From a bacterium (GTDB lineage Bacteria > SZUA-182 > DTGQ01), in contig JAILZY010000007.1 of NCBI GenBank assembly GCA_023512255.1, positions 11,226 through 75,225 of the forward strand: a stretch of DNA of 64,000 bases, written 5' to 3'. A program made the translations under genes and the position numbers. Of this stretch, positions 35,935 through 46,490 are shown piece by piece. The first letter of the stretch is position 1; each line of letters opens with the position of its first letter. The notes beneath the pieces are model-generated. The model was not told where the DNA came from and searched no databases. It saw only the letters and a program-made list of their open reading frames with translations.

Positions 35935-36708
35935 ATGAATGCTCATGAAGAGGGAATTTTAAATATTTTGCTTCATCATATTGGAGATGCGCCGCTAGTA
36001 CACCTTTCTCTCTGGGGAATTGATCTGAGCATTACCAAGCATTTGGTAGCCATGTGGGTAGTTTGCGCTTTCCTGGTGATCGTGCTGTCTATTGCCGCCC
36101 GGCAATTTTCAACCCGCAGCCTGGAGCGGCCTACCAGGCTTATGATCCTAGTGGAGGCATTTGTCAACTTTATTCGAGATGATATTGTCAAGCCGTTTGT
36201 GGGCAATAATTGGCGGCCCTTTTTGCCTTTTTTCTGTACTCAATTTCTGTTTATTCTTTTTTGCAACCTCCTCGGTCTCTTCCCCTTTGGCAAAACAGCC
36301 ACAGCTAATCTGGCGGTTACTATGGCCCTGGCAGTAGTAACCTTTATTTTTACCCAAATTTACGGCATGGCTCGACAGGGAGTAATTCGCTACTGGAAGC
36401 ACCTTTTGCCTGATGGGATGCCGATGGTTTTGTCGCCGATCATCGTTTTAAATGAATTCGTTGGCCTGTTCAGCAAACCCTTTGCTCTGATGATTCGACT
36501 ATTCGCTAACATGCTGGGTGGCCATATTATTTTGATTGTTCTCCTCTATCTGATCATTATGTTTCAACATGCCGCCATTGGACTAGGCTCTGTGCCCATG
36601 GCTGTGGCTGTAGGCTTGCTGGAAGTTCTCGAATGCCTGCTTCAGGCATATATCTTCACTTTCCTATCCGCCATCTATGTAGGTATGGCAGGTAGTGAAG
36701 GACACTAA
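35935..36708 (+). CDS. atpB: F-type ATP synthase subunit a
   Basis: 257 aa from the ATG at 35935 (TAAGGAATCACATT upstream); the longer open frame from 35791 adds a basic stretch without homology. Five to six membrane helices. The critical Arg is in FALMIRLFANMLGGH, facing the c-ring Glu, with PFVGNNWRPFLPFFCTQFLF earlier. It forms the proton half-channels of the membrane rotor. It is the first gene of an eight-gene operon, and no atpI is seen before it. The C-terminus has the usual LLEVLECLLQAYIFTFLSAIY segment. Confidence 0.95.
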   Translation: MNAHEEGILNILLHHIGDAPLVHLSLWGIDLSITKHLVAMWVVCAFLVIVLSIAARQFSTRSLERPTRLMILVEAFVNFIRDDIVKPFVGNNWRPFLPFFCTQFLFILFCNLLGLFPFGKTATANLAVTMALAVVTFIFTQIYGMARQGVIRYWKHLLPDGMPMVLSPIIVLNEFVGLFSKPFALMIRLFANMLGGHIILIVLLYLIIMFQHAAIGLGSVPMAVAVGLLEVLECLLQAYIFTFLSAIYVGMAGSEGH

Positions 36709-36794
36709 GACATTAAGCATCTGACCTCATATGTAATTATTATTCAATTACAGAGAATCATTACAGAAACCGGAAAACCAGTTGAAGGAGGTAA

Positions 36795-37025
<231 letters not shown>

Positions 37026-37083
37026 GTGATCAGAAGCCAAAACCAGCCAAACCAGCTTAAGACTCAAAGAAGGAGAGCTTTTT

Positions 37084-37614
37084 ATGTTATCGATTCTGCA
37101 AGATGGACTGTTGAAGGTAGAACCAGGTCTGTTTATCTGGACCTTGTTGACCTTTGGTCTCCTGGTGGCGGTCCTCTGGAAACTGGTGTGGGGCAAGGTA
37201 CTCGATGGGCTGGATGGCCGAGCGGCAAAAATCAGCAGCGACCTTGAGTATGCCAAGAAGGAGAGAGAAAAGGTGGATTTGCTTTTGGCTAACCGAAAAG
37301 AGACACTCCTCAAGGCAAAGGAAGAGGCTTTGGATATTATCAACAAGAGTAAGGCCTCAGCTATTGAGATTAAAAACAAGATCCTAACCGAAGCCAAGAT
37401 TCAGGCAGAGGCGCTGCTGAAAAAGGCGGAAATGGATATTGAGCAGACCAGAGCCAAGGCCCTGGATGAGTTTAAAAAGGACATTATCGATATCTCTTTT
37501 CAGTTGACCTACCGTTACTTGCAAAGAGATCTTGACGGTCCCAAAGGCTACGAGCTTCTGGAGCGCTACCTGACCGAATACCAGAGAAATTGTTCGCAAT
37601 TTAAACCACATTAG
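37084..37614 (+). CDS. atpF: F-type ATP synthase subunit b
   Basis: 176 aa. One N-terminal membrane helix (about 17-36, IWTLLTFGLLVAVLWKLVWG) followed by a long charged coiled coil (KKEREKVDLLLANRKETLLK, then AEALLKKAEMDIEQTRAKAL). It forms the peripheral stalk that links subunit a to delta and alpha. Only one b gene is present, with no b' homologue, so the stalk is probably a homodimer. GGAGAGCTTTTT precedes the ATG. Confidence 0.93.
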   Translation: MLSILQDGLLKVEPGLFIWTLLTFGLLVAVLWKLVWGKVLDGLDGRAAKISSDLEYAKKEREKVDLLLANRKETLLKAKEEALDIINKSKASAIEIKNKILTEAKIQAEALLKKAEMDIEQTRAKALDEFKKDIIDISFQLTYRYLQRDLDGPKGYELLERYLTEYQRNCSQFKPH

Positions 37615-37730
37615 GCTTTTAACTGCTGTTAGGCATTCACCATGAATATATAGCGATAGCTCAAATGGTGATTATAAGGTAGCCTCAAAAGGGTGAGGAT
37701 AAGGGTAAGGAACGCAAAGAGGCCGGAAAG

Positions 37731-38291
37731 ATGAGAAAAAATAAAATAGCCGCAGCCTACGCTAATGCCATCTTTCATTTTGCCAAGGCTCACGGTTTGG
37801 TAGAGGAAATCGGAGAGCAATTCGGGCAGCTCATTCAGGCGTGGACCGACTATCCACTGCTTAGAAAATTTTTTCTGTCTCAGGCCATAACCAGGGAAGA
37901 AAAAACAGCCAAACTTGAGAGCATTTTTGCCCCATCCCTCCATCCAGCCTTTCGGTCTGTTATCCGGTTTATGATCCGCTGGAATCATATTGGAATTCTT
38001 CCTCTCGTTTATAAAAGCTTCAGCCATCTGCAGGATAGTTATCTTAATATTCATCGGGTAAGGATTATTTCCTCCTTCCCTTTGGATGAGCAGTATTATC
38101 AACGGTTCCAAACCTTGCTGAGTAAAGTTTTTACCCAAAATATCATTCTGACACCAATAGTCGATCCGCAAATCCTCGGTGGCTTTATCATCAATAGCGA
38201 TTCTTTCCATATTGATTGCTCAATCAAGCATGAGCTGGAACTGTTGCGAAAACGCTTTTATCTTCTGTTAAACATGGGGGTGAAAAACTAA
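37731..38291 (+). CDS. atpH: F-type ATP synthase subunit delta
   Basis: 186 aa. [20 protein letters not shown] at the start is the family N-terminus (helical bundle). The C-terminal part has [20 protein letters not shown], the conserved G-G-x-x-I motif that contacts the b dimer. It joins the F1 head to the peripheral stalk. It starts 116 bp after atpF. Its TAA is one base from the atpA ATG, so the two are translationally coupled. The middle part is more diverged than usual. Confidence 0.92.
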   Translation: MRKNKIAAAYANAIFHFAKAHGLVEEIGEQFGQLIQAWTDYPLLRKFFLSQAITREEKTAKLESIFAPSLHPAFRSVIRFMIRWNHIGILPLVYKSFSHLQDSYLNIHRVRIISSFPLDEQYYQRFQTLLSKVFTQNIILTPIVDPQILGGFIINSDSFHIDCSIKHELELLRKRFYLLLNMGVKN

Positions 38292-38292
38292 G

Positions 38293-39834
38293 ATGAAGGT
38301 CAACATGACCGAATTATCTACCATCATCCAGAAGGAGCTTGAAACCTACGAAACCAGGCTTGAAATGGATGAGGTTGGAACCGTCATGGAGGTGGGAGAC
38401 GGGATTGCCCGCATCAGCGGCCTTCGAGATGTCATGGCTGGGGAGATTATCGAGTTTGAGAATGGGACCCAGGGGCTGGCCTTTAACCTTGAGCCGGAAA
38501 CCGTAGGCGCGGTGGTGTTGGGTGATTATCTGCAGATCCGTGAGGGCTGTCTGGTCAAGCGTCTCAAGCGGCTTCTCTCTGTTCCCGTTGGTGATGGGCT
38601 GATTGGACGGGTTATCGACCCTCTGGGAAACCCACTGGATGGTCGCGGCCCTATTCCCTTCAAATATCGGCGAATGGTTGAGCGCCCAGCGCCCGGCATC
38701 GTTGACCGCCAGCCTATTCGCATTCCGCTTCAGACTGGCATCAAGGCCATTGACAGCATGGTTCCTATCGGACGGGGACAGCGGGAGCTGATTATTGGCG
38801 ATCGGAAAACCGGAAAGACAGCTATTGCCCTGGATGCTATTCTAAACCAAAAAGGAAGCGGGGTTATTTGTGTCTATGTAGCTATCGGCCAGAAAACCTC
38901 AACTATTGCCGCCATTGTGGAAAGGCTCCGCAAGCATGATGCTATGGATTATACGGTTGTGGTTTCAGCCAGCGCCAGCACCTTTGCTCCCATGCAATAC
39001 ATAGCCCCCTATGTCGGCTGCACCATTGCCGAGGAATTTATGTATGAGCAGCACAAGGATACCCTGGTGGTCTATGATGATCTATCAAAACAGGCTGATG
39101 CCTACCGACAGATTTCCCTGCTATTGAACCGTCCGCCGGGTCGGGAAGCCTATCCGGGCGATGTTTTCTACTGTCACTCTAGGCTGCTTGAGAGAGCAGG
39201 GAAATTGTCTGACAAGCTTGGCGGAGGCTCTCTCACCGCTCTCCCCATTATCGAAACCCAGGAGGGGGAAGTTTCAGCCTATATCCCCACCAATGTCATT
39301 TCGATTACTGACGGCCAGATCTATCTTTTGCCTAATCTTTTTGCCTCTGGCATCCGTCCGGCTATTGATGTCGGCATCTCGGTGTCTCGGGTTGGAGGCA
39401 ATGCCCAGAGCAAGGCCATGAAAAAAGTGGCCGGCTCCCTGCGCCTTGAAATGGCTCAGTACCGAGAGCTGCTCACCTTCGCCCAGCTTGGTACGGATCT
39501 TGACAAAGCCACCAAGAAACAACTCAATCGGGGAGAAAAACTGGTTGAGGTATTAAAACAGCCTCAGTATATGCCCATGCCGATGGAGGATCAGGTCCTA
39601 ATCCTCTTTGCAGCCACTCGAGGCGGACTGGACAGGGTTCCAAACAACCTGATTTCCACCTTCGAGAAGGAATTTTTAAACTATGTCCACAGTATCTATC
39701 CAGAAATTCCAGCCCTGATTGAGGATACCGGAGATTTGACTGATGAAGAAAAACTAAAAGAAATCTTACAGGAATTTTCTGTCAAGTTTGCCCGGGATCA
39801 CAAGCTAAAATCTCAGGAGGAGGAAGCAGAGTGA
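38293..39834 (+). CDS. atpA: F-type ATP synthase subunit alpha
   Basis: 513 aa. N-terminal beta-barrel, then the nucleotide-binding domain with P-loop GDRKTGKTA (about 169-177; Gln is usual where Lys173 stands). [20 protein letters not shown] and SRLLERAGK are family hallmarks, and [19 protein letters not shown] carries the conserved Arg finger region. It forms the non-catalytic hexamer subunits with beta. Starts are possible at 38293 or, four codons later, at 38305. Length is normal. Confidence 0.97.
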   Translation: MKVNMTELSTIIQKELETYETRLEMDEVGTVMEVGDGIARISGLRDVMAGEIIEFENGTQGLAFNLEPETVGAVVLGDYLQIREGCLVKRLKRLLSVPVGDGLIGRVIDPLGNPLDGRGPIPFKYRRMVERPAPGIVDRQPIRIPLQTGIKAIDSMVPIGRGQRELIIGDRKTGKTAIALDAILNQKGSGVICVYVAIGQKTSTIAAIVERLRKHDAMDYTVVVSASASTFAPMQYIAPYVGCTIAEEFMYEQHKDTLVVYDDLSKQADAYRQISLLLNRPPGREAYPGDVFYCHSRLLERAGKLSDKLGGGSLTALPIIETQEGEVSAYIPTNVISITDGQIYLLPNLFASGIRPAIDVGISVSRVGGNAQSKAMKKVAGSLRLEMAQYRELLTFAQLGTDLDKATKKQLNRGEKLVEVLKQPQYMPMPMEDQVLILFAATRGGLDRVPNNLISTFEKEFLNYVHSIYPEIPALIEDTGDLTDEEKLKEILQEFSVKFARDHKLKSQEEEAE

Positions 39835-40014
39835 TAGGCGCAAAGATCTGACTAAGATGAAATTGAGGAGATAAAGATACAGGTAAAAGTTAACCAATTA
39901 TTACTTTAACCAATTTTAGTACTTTCATATTACTTTCAGCAAACTGGCTATTCTATTTAAGATCACAGGGCCAGCAGCTAGCTACTCTAATCATACATAG
40001 AGAGCGATACGCCA

Positions 40015-40911
40015 ATGCCAAATCTACGGGATATTAGAAAAAGAATCGAGGCCTCCATAAGCATCAGCAAAATCACTATGACCATGGAAAAGATCGCCAC
40101 GGTCCGCATGACCCGCATGATGCAGCGGATGGAATCAGCCAAGGCCTATAACACCATGCTGCTCGATATGGCTGAGGACTTTTTTCTCTCACTCCTAGGG
40201 GAAGATATCAGCCCGGAGCTTGGCAGCATAAGCCGCCGGAAAAACATCAAGACCGCGGGAGTTGTCTTCATTGCTTCCAACCAGGGATTGTGTGCCGGCT
40301 TTAATGTAGCTCTCAATCATGAGCTAGAGAGATTGGAAGAGCGACTGCGGGAGTCGAAGGTCAAGCTGCGCTACTACAGCGCGGGCAAGAAAGCTATCCA
40401 GTATCTAGAGCGCTGCCAGCTGCCGATCGAATACTCTCTGGACAATTTGACCGACCGATTTACCTATGCACAAATTGTAGAGCTGGGCCATAGGCTGATG
40501 CAGGACCTTAATCTTGGCAAAATTGACGATCTGTATCTCGTTTACACCCATTATGTGGCTAGCGCTACCTATCGGGTCGTGGCTGAGCATCTTTCGCCAT
40601 GGGAGGAATTTCTCAAAAGGATCAAAGAGGAAAAGTCAGCGAAGGCTCGTCCCATTCTCTGCCATCCTAACAGTGCAGAGCTTATGGATGCTCTACTGCC
40701 TGAGCTGATTATCAATCGGATCTACAAGGCTCTGCTGGAAAGCATGGTCTGTGAGCAGATCGCCCGGCGGCTAGCTATGAAACAGGCTACGGATGCAGCC
40801 GAGGACAAGATCGAGGAGCTGAGGATCATGTATCACACACTTCGTCAGGCTAAGATTACCAAAGAGGTCAATGAAATGATGGGTACGGTTTTAGCTCTTC
40901 AGCGAGATTAG
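40015..40911 (+). CDS. atpG: F-type ATP synthase subunit gamma
   Basis: 298 aa. N-terminal helix NLRDIRKRIEASISISKITM and C-terminal helix DAAEDKIEELRIMYHTLRQAKIT...NEMMG pair into the central shaft. FIASNQGLCAGFNVAL is a slightly altered form of the family SDRGLCGGFN motif. The C-terminal ends are conserved enough for a functional rotor, but the usual R-Q-A-x-I-T-x-E-I is TLRQAKITKEV. A spacer of 180 bp separates it from atpA, longer than usual, containing repeated TTACTTTAACCAATT units. Confidence 0.92.
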   Translation: MPNLRDIRKRIEASISISKITMTMEKIATVRMTRMMQRMESAKAYNTMLLDMAEDFFLSLLGEDISPELGSISRRKNIKTAGVVFIASNQGLCAGFNVALNHELERLEERLRESKVKLRYYSAGKKAIQYLERCQLPIEYSLDNLTDRFTYAQIVELGHRLMQDLNLGKIDDLYLVYTHYVASATYRVVAEHLSPWEEFLKRIKEEKSAKARPILCHPNSAELMDALLPELIINRIYKALLESMVCEQIARRLAMKQATDAAEDKIEELRIMYHTLRQAKITKEVNEMMGTVLALQRD

Positions 40912-41074
40912 CCTCCGCTAGCTCTTTTTAGGGCCAAGTGGATGATTTTTGAGGGGAATTGCCGTCATCAGTAAGTGGTTCTATCGCTAAGTAAAATCTA
41001 CTTTAACGATAACATCATCTAGGCCAAAACCTTAATAATTGGCCTTTAACTTAAGATTAGCCTTTAATTAGTGA

Positions 41075-42523
<1,449 letters not shown>

Positions 42524-42618
42524 GGATACCAGGAGGATTTTTAATACTTATCTTTGGATATACTTGTCTTTGGATAATAAGAGATTTCAAACCCAGGAGA
42601 AGATGAGGAGAAAAAGTC

Positions 42619-42912
42619 ATGGAAGTAGAGAGCCGCGAACCCTTACAACTCAGAGTCATAACCCCTGATAAGACCATATTTGATCACCAGGTTGACCATG
42701 TAGTCTTGCCAACCTCTGATGGAGAGATCGGCATCTATGCTCACCATGCTCCGCTCATCACCAAGGTTACCAAAGGAACCGTCAGAATCCATCTTATGGA
42801 CAGCCGCCTGCTCAACCTCTCATTCGATTATGGCCTGGCCAGAACCAGGGATAATTTGCTCACCATCCTAATTCACGGCAATGTAAGACTGGCTGAAGAT
42901 AAGGATAATTAA
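42619..42912 (+). CDS. atpC: F-type ATP synthase subunit epsilon, short form
   Basis: 97 aa. The N-terminal beta-sandwich is complete (LQLRVITPDKTIFDHQVDHV, then LPTSDGEIGIYAHHAPLIT). The protein stops at about residue 97, before the two-helix C-terminal domain found in most bacteria (total ~130-140 aa). That domain inhibits ATP hydrolysis in many enzymes, so inhibition by this route should be absent. Short epsilon forms are known in some lineages. It is the last gene of the operon, and a spacer with mobile elements follows. Confidence 0.9.
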   Translation: MEVESREPLQLRVITPDKTIFDHQVDHVVLPTSDGEIGIYAHHAPLITKVTKGTVRIHLMDSRLLNLSFDYGLARTRDNLLTILIHGNVRLAEDKDN

Positions 42913-43060
42913 CCCGGGGAATATAAAAAAGTTGATCTTCCAGACGGGAGTGAAAATCACGAATTAATATCGGCCAGGGGAGGAGAAAAAGTAACCCCCC
43001 TATATAAGTCGACCCTAATTTTGATATATAAGATAAGTTGTTGAAAATATTAAATTTGGA

Positions 43061-43178
43061 TGCTCTTATATATCAGACACCATAAACCCTCAAGGTATAT
43101 CAGAACAACAATAAACCCTCAAAGGAGCTTAGCTCTTATTAGGGTTATGTCTCTCAATGGTAGCTAATAATAAGAGCT
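43061..43178 (+). mobile_element. Short inverted-repeat element, family 2, copy 2 (118 bp)
   Basis: It begins TGCTCTTATATATCAGACAC and ends TAATAATAAGAGCT. Perfect 8-bp flanking repeats AATTTGGA are at 43053-43060 and 43179-43186. It contains an internal ~27-bp duplication of the ATAAACCCTC segment compared with copy 1. Confidence 0.85.
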
Positions 43179-43359
43179 AATTTGGATGCTAATTTTGCTG
43201 AAATCTTGGAGGATAATTTACCAATTTATCGAAATTAAAGCATATTAATTATTCAAGACATTGAAATTATTAATTTTATATTTTCTCTGTAAGTTATTGA
43301 AATTATTAACTAAATATTGAATATAAGATAACTTATTAAAAATATTAATTTTATACAAA

Positions 43360-43620
43360 TTATTTGCTTTTCTGCCCCCTCATTTTTCTGCCCCCATTTT
43401 GATTCGCAAGCGATCCACTTCCTTGCACCAATTTTTTGTAAGAGTTATATAGCTCTTGTTTTTCGATTTTAACAGATTGTTCTATCAAACATAGTTCATG
43501 AATAAACTCAATAACATTGTCATTTTCTTCTTTGTATTTTTTCATTTCAGCAATAACGCTTTCTGGTTCATTGAATCGTTTATTGCTGATTAAGTCTTTG
43601 AGTTCAACAATACATATGGA
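43360..43620 (-). pseudogene. Remnant of a phage/plasmid P4-type primase C-terminus
   Basis: An open frame of 86 codons, bounded upstream by a stop, reads leftward: ELKDLISNKRFNEPESVI, then KYKEENDNVIEFIHELC and KQELYNSYKKL. This matches the pattern at the C-terminus of P4/D5-like primase-helicases (Y-x-x-E-x-x-x-V-x-x-F ... LY-x-x-Y). The rest of the protein and the ATPase motifs are absent, and the end (GSGSLANQNGGRKMRGQ) looks unrelated. It marks a decayed integrated element next to the atp operon. The assignment is by pattern only. Confidence 0.5.
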
Positions 43621-43770
43621 TTACCCTTCTACTATAGCGAGGTTTAAGGGTATCGGCAGGAAGCAGACCAGGGGGGAAATTCCCCTTGAATTTTTGAGGC
43701 TATATTCAATATAATTATGGCAATATGGCTAAACTGAGAACTCCCTGGCTAAGAGCTGAGGTAAACAAAT

Positions 43771-43940
43771 ATGAGAAAGACGACCATTGAACTTACTGAG
43801 GAGCAGTATTTTCCCCTTAAGGAGAAAGCCTTAGATCTTAAGAAGCAAAATCAGAACCTCTCCATTGTGTCCATATCCGGGCCCTAATTGAGAAGAATAG
43901 ACAGAAGTGGATGGAGAGGGAGAAGGAAAAGCGAGGATAA
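43771..43940 (+). pseudogene. Frameshifted ribbon-helix-helix antitoxin-like gene
   Basis: The first frame encodes MRKTTIELTEEQYFPLKEKA then LDLKKQNQNLSIVSI and stops at 43885-43887. Joining to another frame at 43878 restores RALIEKNRQKWMEREKEKRG, ending at 43940. The joined product matches small RHH antitoxins. One lost base at ATATCC (43873-43878; ATAATCC would restore it) explains the break. No toxin gene follows; the methyltransferase starts right after the second part. Confidence 0.65.
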
Positions 43941-43945
43941 CAGTC

Positions 43946-45745
43946 ATGCATAAACTTTCAGAGCAGGAGATCGAAAGGATCGTAAACCTCCTAAGGGAAG
44001 GCAAACACCTACCAGAGGACTACAAGGCGATCCTCTTCGACACCAAGAAGGAATACGAGCTTATCTACGCCGACAAGGAGCGGGAAGAGGACATTCTGGC
44101 GGACACGATGGCCGTGCCTCTACAAAAGGTCAAGACCTTCCGAAACGGACAAGGCGGTAACGGTTGGACGAATATGCTCATTTTCGGCGACAATCTTCAG
44201 GTGCTCAAAACCCTGCTGCAAATGAAGCAAGAAGGGAAGCTCAAGAACGCTGACGGCACGCCAGGGGTGAGGCTGGTTTATATTGATCCGCCGTTTGGAA
44301 CTGGGGATGAGTACATTATAAGCAAAGGAGCATCTGCATACTCCGCTAAAACGATGGGGGCACGGTTTATCGAGTTTTTGCGAAAGCGGCTAATTTTTCT
44401 CCGTGAAACTCTTGCGTATGATGGCAGTATCTATGTGAGGATTGATTATCATTTTGGTCATTATATCAAAGCAATCATGGATGAAGTCTTTGGTCCAGAA
44501 AACTTCCAAAACGAAATTGTGATTAATCGGTTTAAGAGACAGTTATTAAATATTACCCGCTACAACGTGGCAACCGATTCATTGTCTTATTACACATTGT
44601 CTTCCGATGCTGTTTTCAATGAACAATATCGTAAACGCATTTGCTCATTCTGTGGGAGTGAGGCACCACCACAATGGAGAGGCATGAGTTCGCCTGGTTT
44701 AAGAAATCCTCCGGAACGAATCATCTTGGGGAAAAAGTTACTACCGCCACGTGGAAGACACTGGACTTTTACACAGCAAAAAATTAGTCAGATGGAGGCG
44801 GAAGGTCGGATACGAATAAACGACAGTGTACAGTATGTTGACCTCGATGGAAAAAGGATCAAGGGATTACCTGAGTACCTACAGACAGAAGATACTCCTA
44901 TTGATTCAAATTGGACTGATCTTAAGGGTTACGTCTTTGGAGCAAAGTATCCTACAGAAAACCCGGAGGAACTTTTACGGCGAGTTATTTTAGCCTCTTC
45001 CAACCCTGGCGATCTTGTCCTTGACTGTTTTGCTGGCTCAGGCACGACCCTTGCCGTGGCGGAGAAGTTAGGCAGGCGTTGGATTGGAGTAGATTGTGGC
45101 AAACTTGCCATTTACACCATGCAGAAGCGGCTCTTAAACATCGCCGAGAGCAAGGATTGGGAGAATACAAATAAGAAATACGGCAAGCCTCCCAAACCTT
45201 TCACCCTCTACAATGCCGGCCTATATGACTACAAGATGATCAAGGGACTCCCCTGGGAGCAATACAGGGACTTTGCCTTAAAACTCTTTCAGTGTCGGGA
45301 TGAGCGGCATGAGATTTCCAAGACTGAACTGGACGGCTATTTGGGGGCAGACAGCGTCATGGTCTTTAACTATCAGAAGCACAAGGACGCCGTGTTGGAC
45401 AGGGACTTTATTGACGACCTGCATAAAAACCTTGGGTCTAAAATCGGCAGACGCTTCTTTATCATCGCCCCTGCCGCTTCGGTGCAATTTCTTGAGGATT
45501 ATATTGAGAAGGGTAATACAAAATACTTTATCCTCCGCATTCCTTACTCCATTATAGAGGAGATACACAATCGGGGCTTTACTAAGATCAAACAGCCGGT
45601 TAGCGAAATGGATGTCAACGATACAGTGGATGCCGTAGGCTTTGACTTTATTCAGGTGCCGACAGTGGAGTGCCAATACTCCATTAAATACTTTACTGAT
45701 AACACGAAGGGGCAAATGAAGTTAAAAATGCGAATTAAGGGTTGA
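43946..45745 (+). CDS. mod: Type III DNA methyltransferase Mod, 3' end displaced by an insertion
   Basis: About 599 aa from the ATG at 43946 (the frame extends to a GTG at 43907). Motif IV is VYIDPPFGTGDEY (Asp114), and motif I is LDCFAGSGTTLAVAEKLGRR (about residues 360-380). This IV-before-I order is the beta class of N6-adenine methyltransferases used in type III systems. The reading frame ends at 45745 in MRIKG, and a downstream stretch (46258-46476) supplies a typical Mod C-terminus (LSMVMLDYDFDGEVFDLDEV), interrupted by a transposase fragment. Both catalytic motifs are intact; Res-contact or folding functions of the tail may be lost. The res gene follows. Confidence 0.85.
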   Translation: MHKLSEQEIERIVNLLREGKHLPEDYKAILFDTKKEYELIYADKEREEDILADTMAVPLQKVKTFRNGQGGNGWTNMLIFGDNLQVLKTLLQMKQEGKLKNADGTPGVRLVYIDPPFGTGDEYIISKGASAYSAKTMGARFIEFLRKRLIFLRETLAYDGSIYVRIDYHFGHYIKAIMDEVFGPENFQNEIVINRFKRQLLNITRYNVATDSLSYYTLSSDAVFNEQYRKRICSFCGSEAPPQWRGMSSPGLRNPPERIILGKKLLPPRGRHWTFTQQKISQMEAEGRIRINDSVQYVDLDGKRIKGLPEYLQTEDTPIDSNWTDLKGYVFGAKYPTENPEELLRRVILASSNPGDLVLDCFAGSGTTLAVAEKLGRRWIGVDCGKLAIYTMQKRLLNIAESKDWENTNKKYGKPPKPFTLYNAGLYDYKMIKGLPWEQYRDFALKLFQCRDERHEISKTELDGYLGADSVMVFNYQKHKDAVLDRDFIDDLHKNLGSKIGRRFFIIAPAASVQFLEDYIEKGNTKYFILRIPYSIIEEIHNRGFTKIKQPVSEMDVNDTVDAVGFDFIQVPTVECQYSIKYFTDNTKGQMKLKMRIKG

Positions 45746-46257
45746 ATAAATCCATTGTTCTCCTCCGATAAGGGGGTAGATTATTAAACTTGCCACCCCT
45801 ATCGAAAGGAGAGACAATGGATTGGCAAACCCTATTAATCACTGTTTTTGTATATATCAGTGAAAAGTATAAAACCCAGCTTTGGCCTTTTTGCCAAAGG
45901 ATGAGTAACAACAACAATCCCCAATTTAGCGATGAAGAACTGCTCACCATTTTTATTTATGGTGTTATGAAAAAACGTTTCGAGCTTAAAGATATCTACA
46001 ACTACGCCAATAACCACTTGCGGGAATGGTTTCCCAAATTACCTTCCTATGTAGCCTTTGTCCAACGTCTTAATCGGTTCGATAGCCTATTTCCCATGCT
46101 TATTGAACTCATTCTCAATGATTTTTCCGAATCTGACCTCATCCCCCACATCCAGCTTATCGACTCTATGCCCATAATCTTAGCTAAGGCCAAAAGAAGT
46201 GCTAAGGCTAAGGTTGCCAACCAGGTGGCCAATAAAGGATATTGTGCCTCTAAGGAT
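45746..46257 (+). mobile_element. Truncated IS982-like insertion inside mod
   Basis: An open frame from 45826 or 45790 begins MDWQTLLITVFVYISEKYK. It has family-like segments FSDEELLTIFIYGV, LREWFPKLPSYVAFVQRLNR, LIDSMPII (first catalytic Asp) and VANKGYCASKD. It is cut off right after GYCASK, before the last catalytic residues, and joins in frame to the displaced Mod end. The left boundary is near 45736-45790, at the GGGTTGAATAAATCC region. A 3' deletion has removed the other end, so the element cannot transpose on its own. Confidence 0.75.
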
Positions 46258-46476
46258 GGTAATTTAGAAACGCTCTCTATGGTCATGCTGGACTACGACT
46301 TTGACGGCGAGGTCTTTGACCTGGATGAGGTCTTCTACGCTGAGGAATTAAAGAAGAATGGCTACGAGGTGCGCTTTGCCGAGGACAAGGTTAAAGAGCG
46401 GATCATGGTAATCTACATTGATATCTTCGGCAATGAGAAGCGGGAGATAAAGAAGCTCTCTGACTTCAACGGGTAA
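46258..46476 (+). pseudogene. Displaced 3' end of mod, in frame with the transposase fragment
   Basis: The frame continues from the transposase as NLETLSMVMLDYDFDGEVFD, then VFYAEELKKNGYEVRFAEDK and IYIDIFGNEKREIKKLSDFN. This looks like the end of a Mod-type protein (D-G-E-V-F, then Y-I-D-I-F-G-N-E), not like a transposase. The stop at 46474-46476 lies 14 bp before res, the normal mod-res spacing. The fused product (45790-46476) may be made. Confidence 0.7.
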
Positions 46477-46490
46477 AGGAAGAGGTAATC

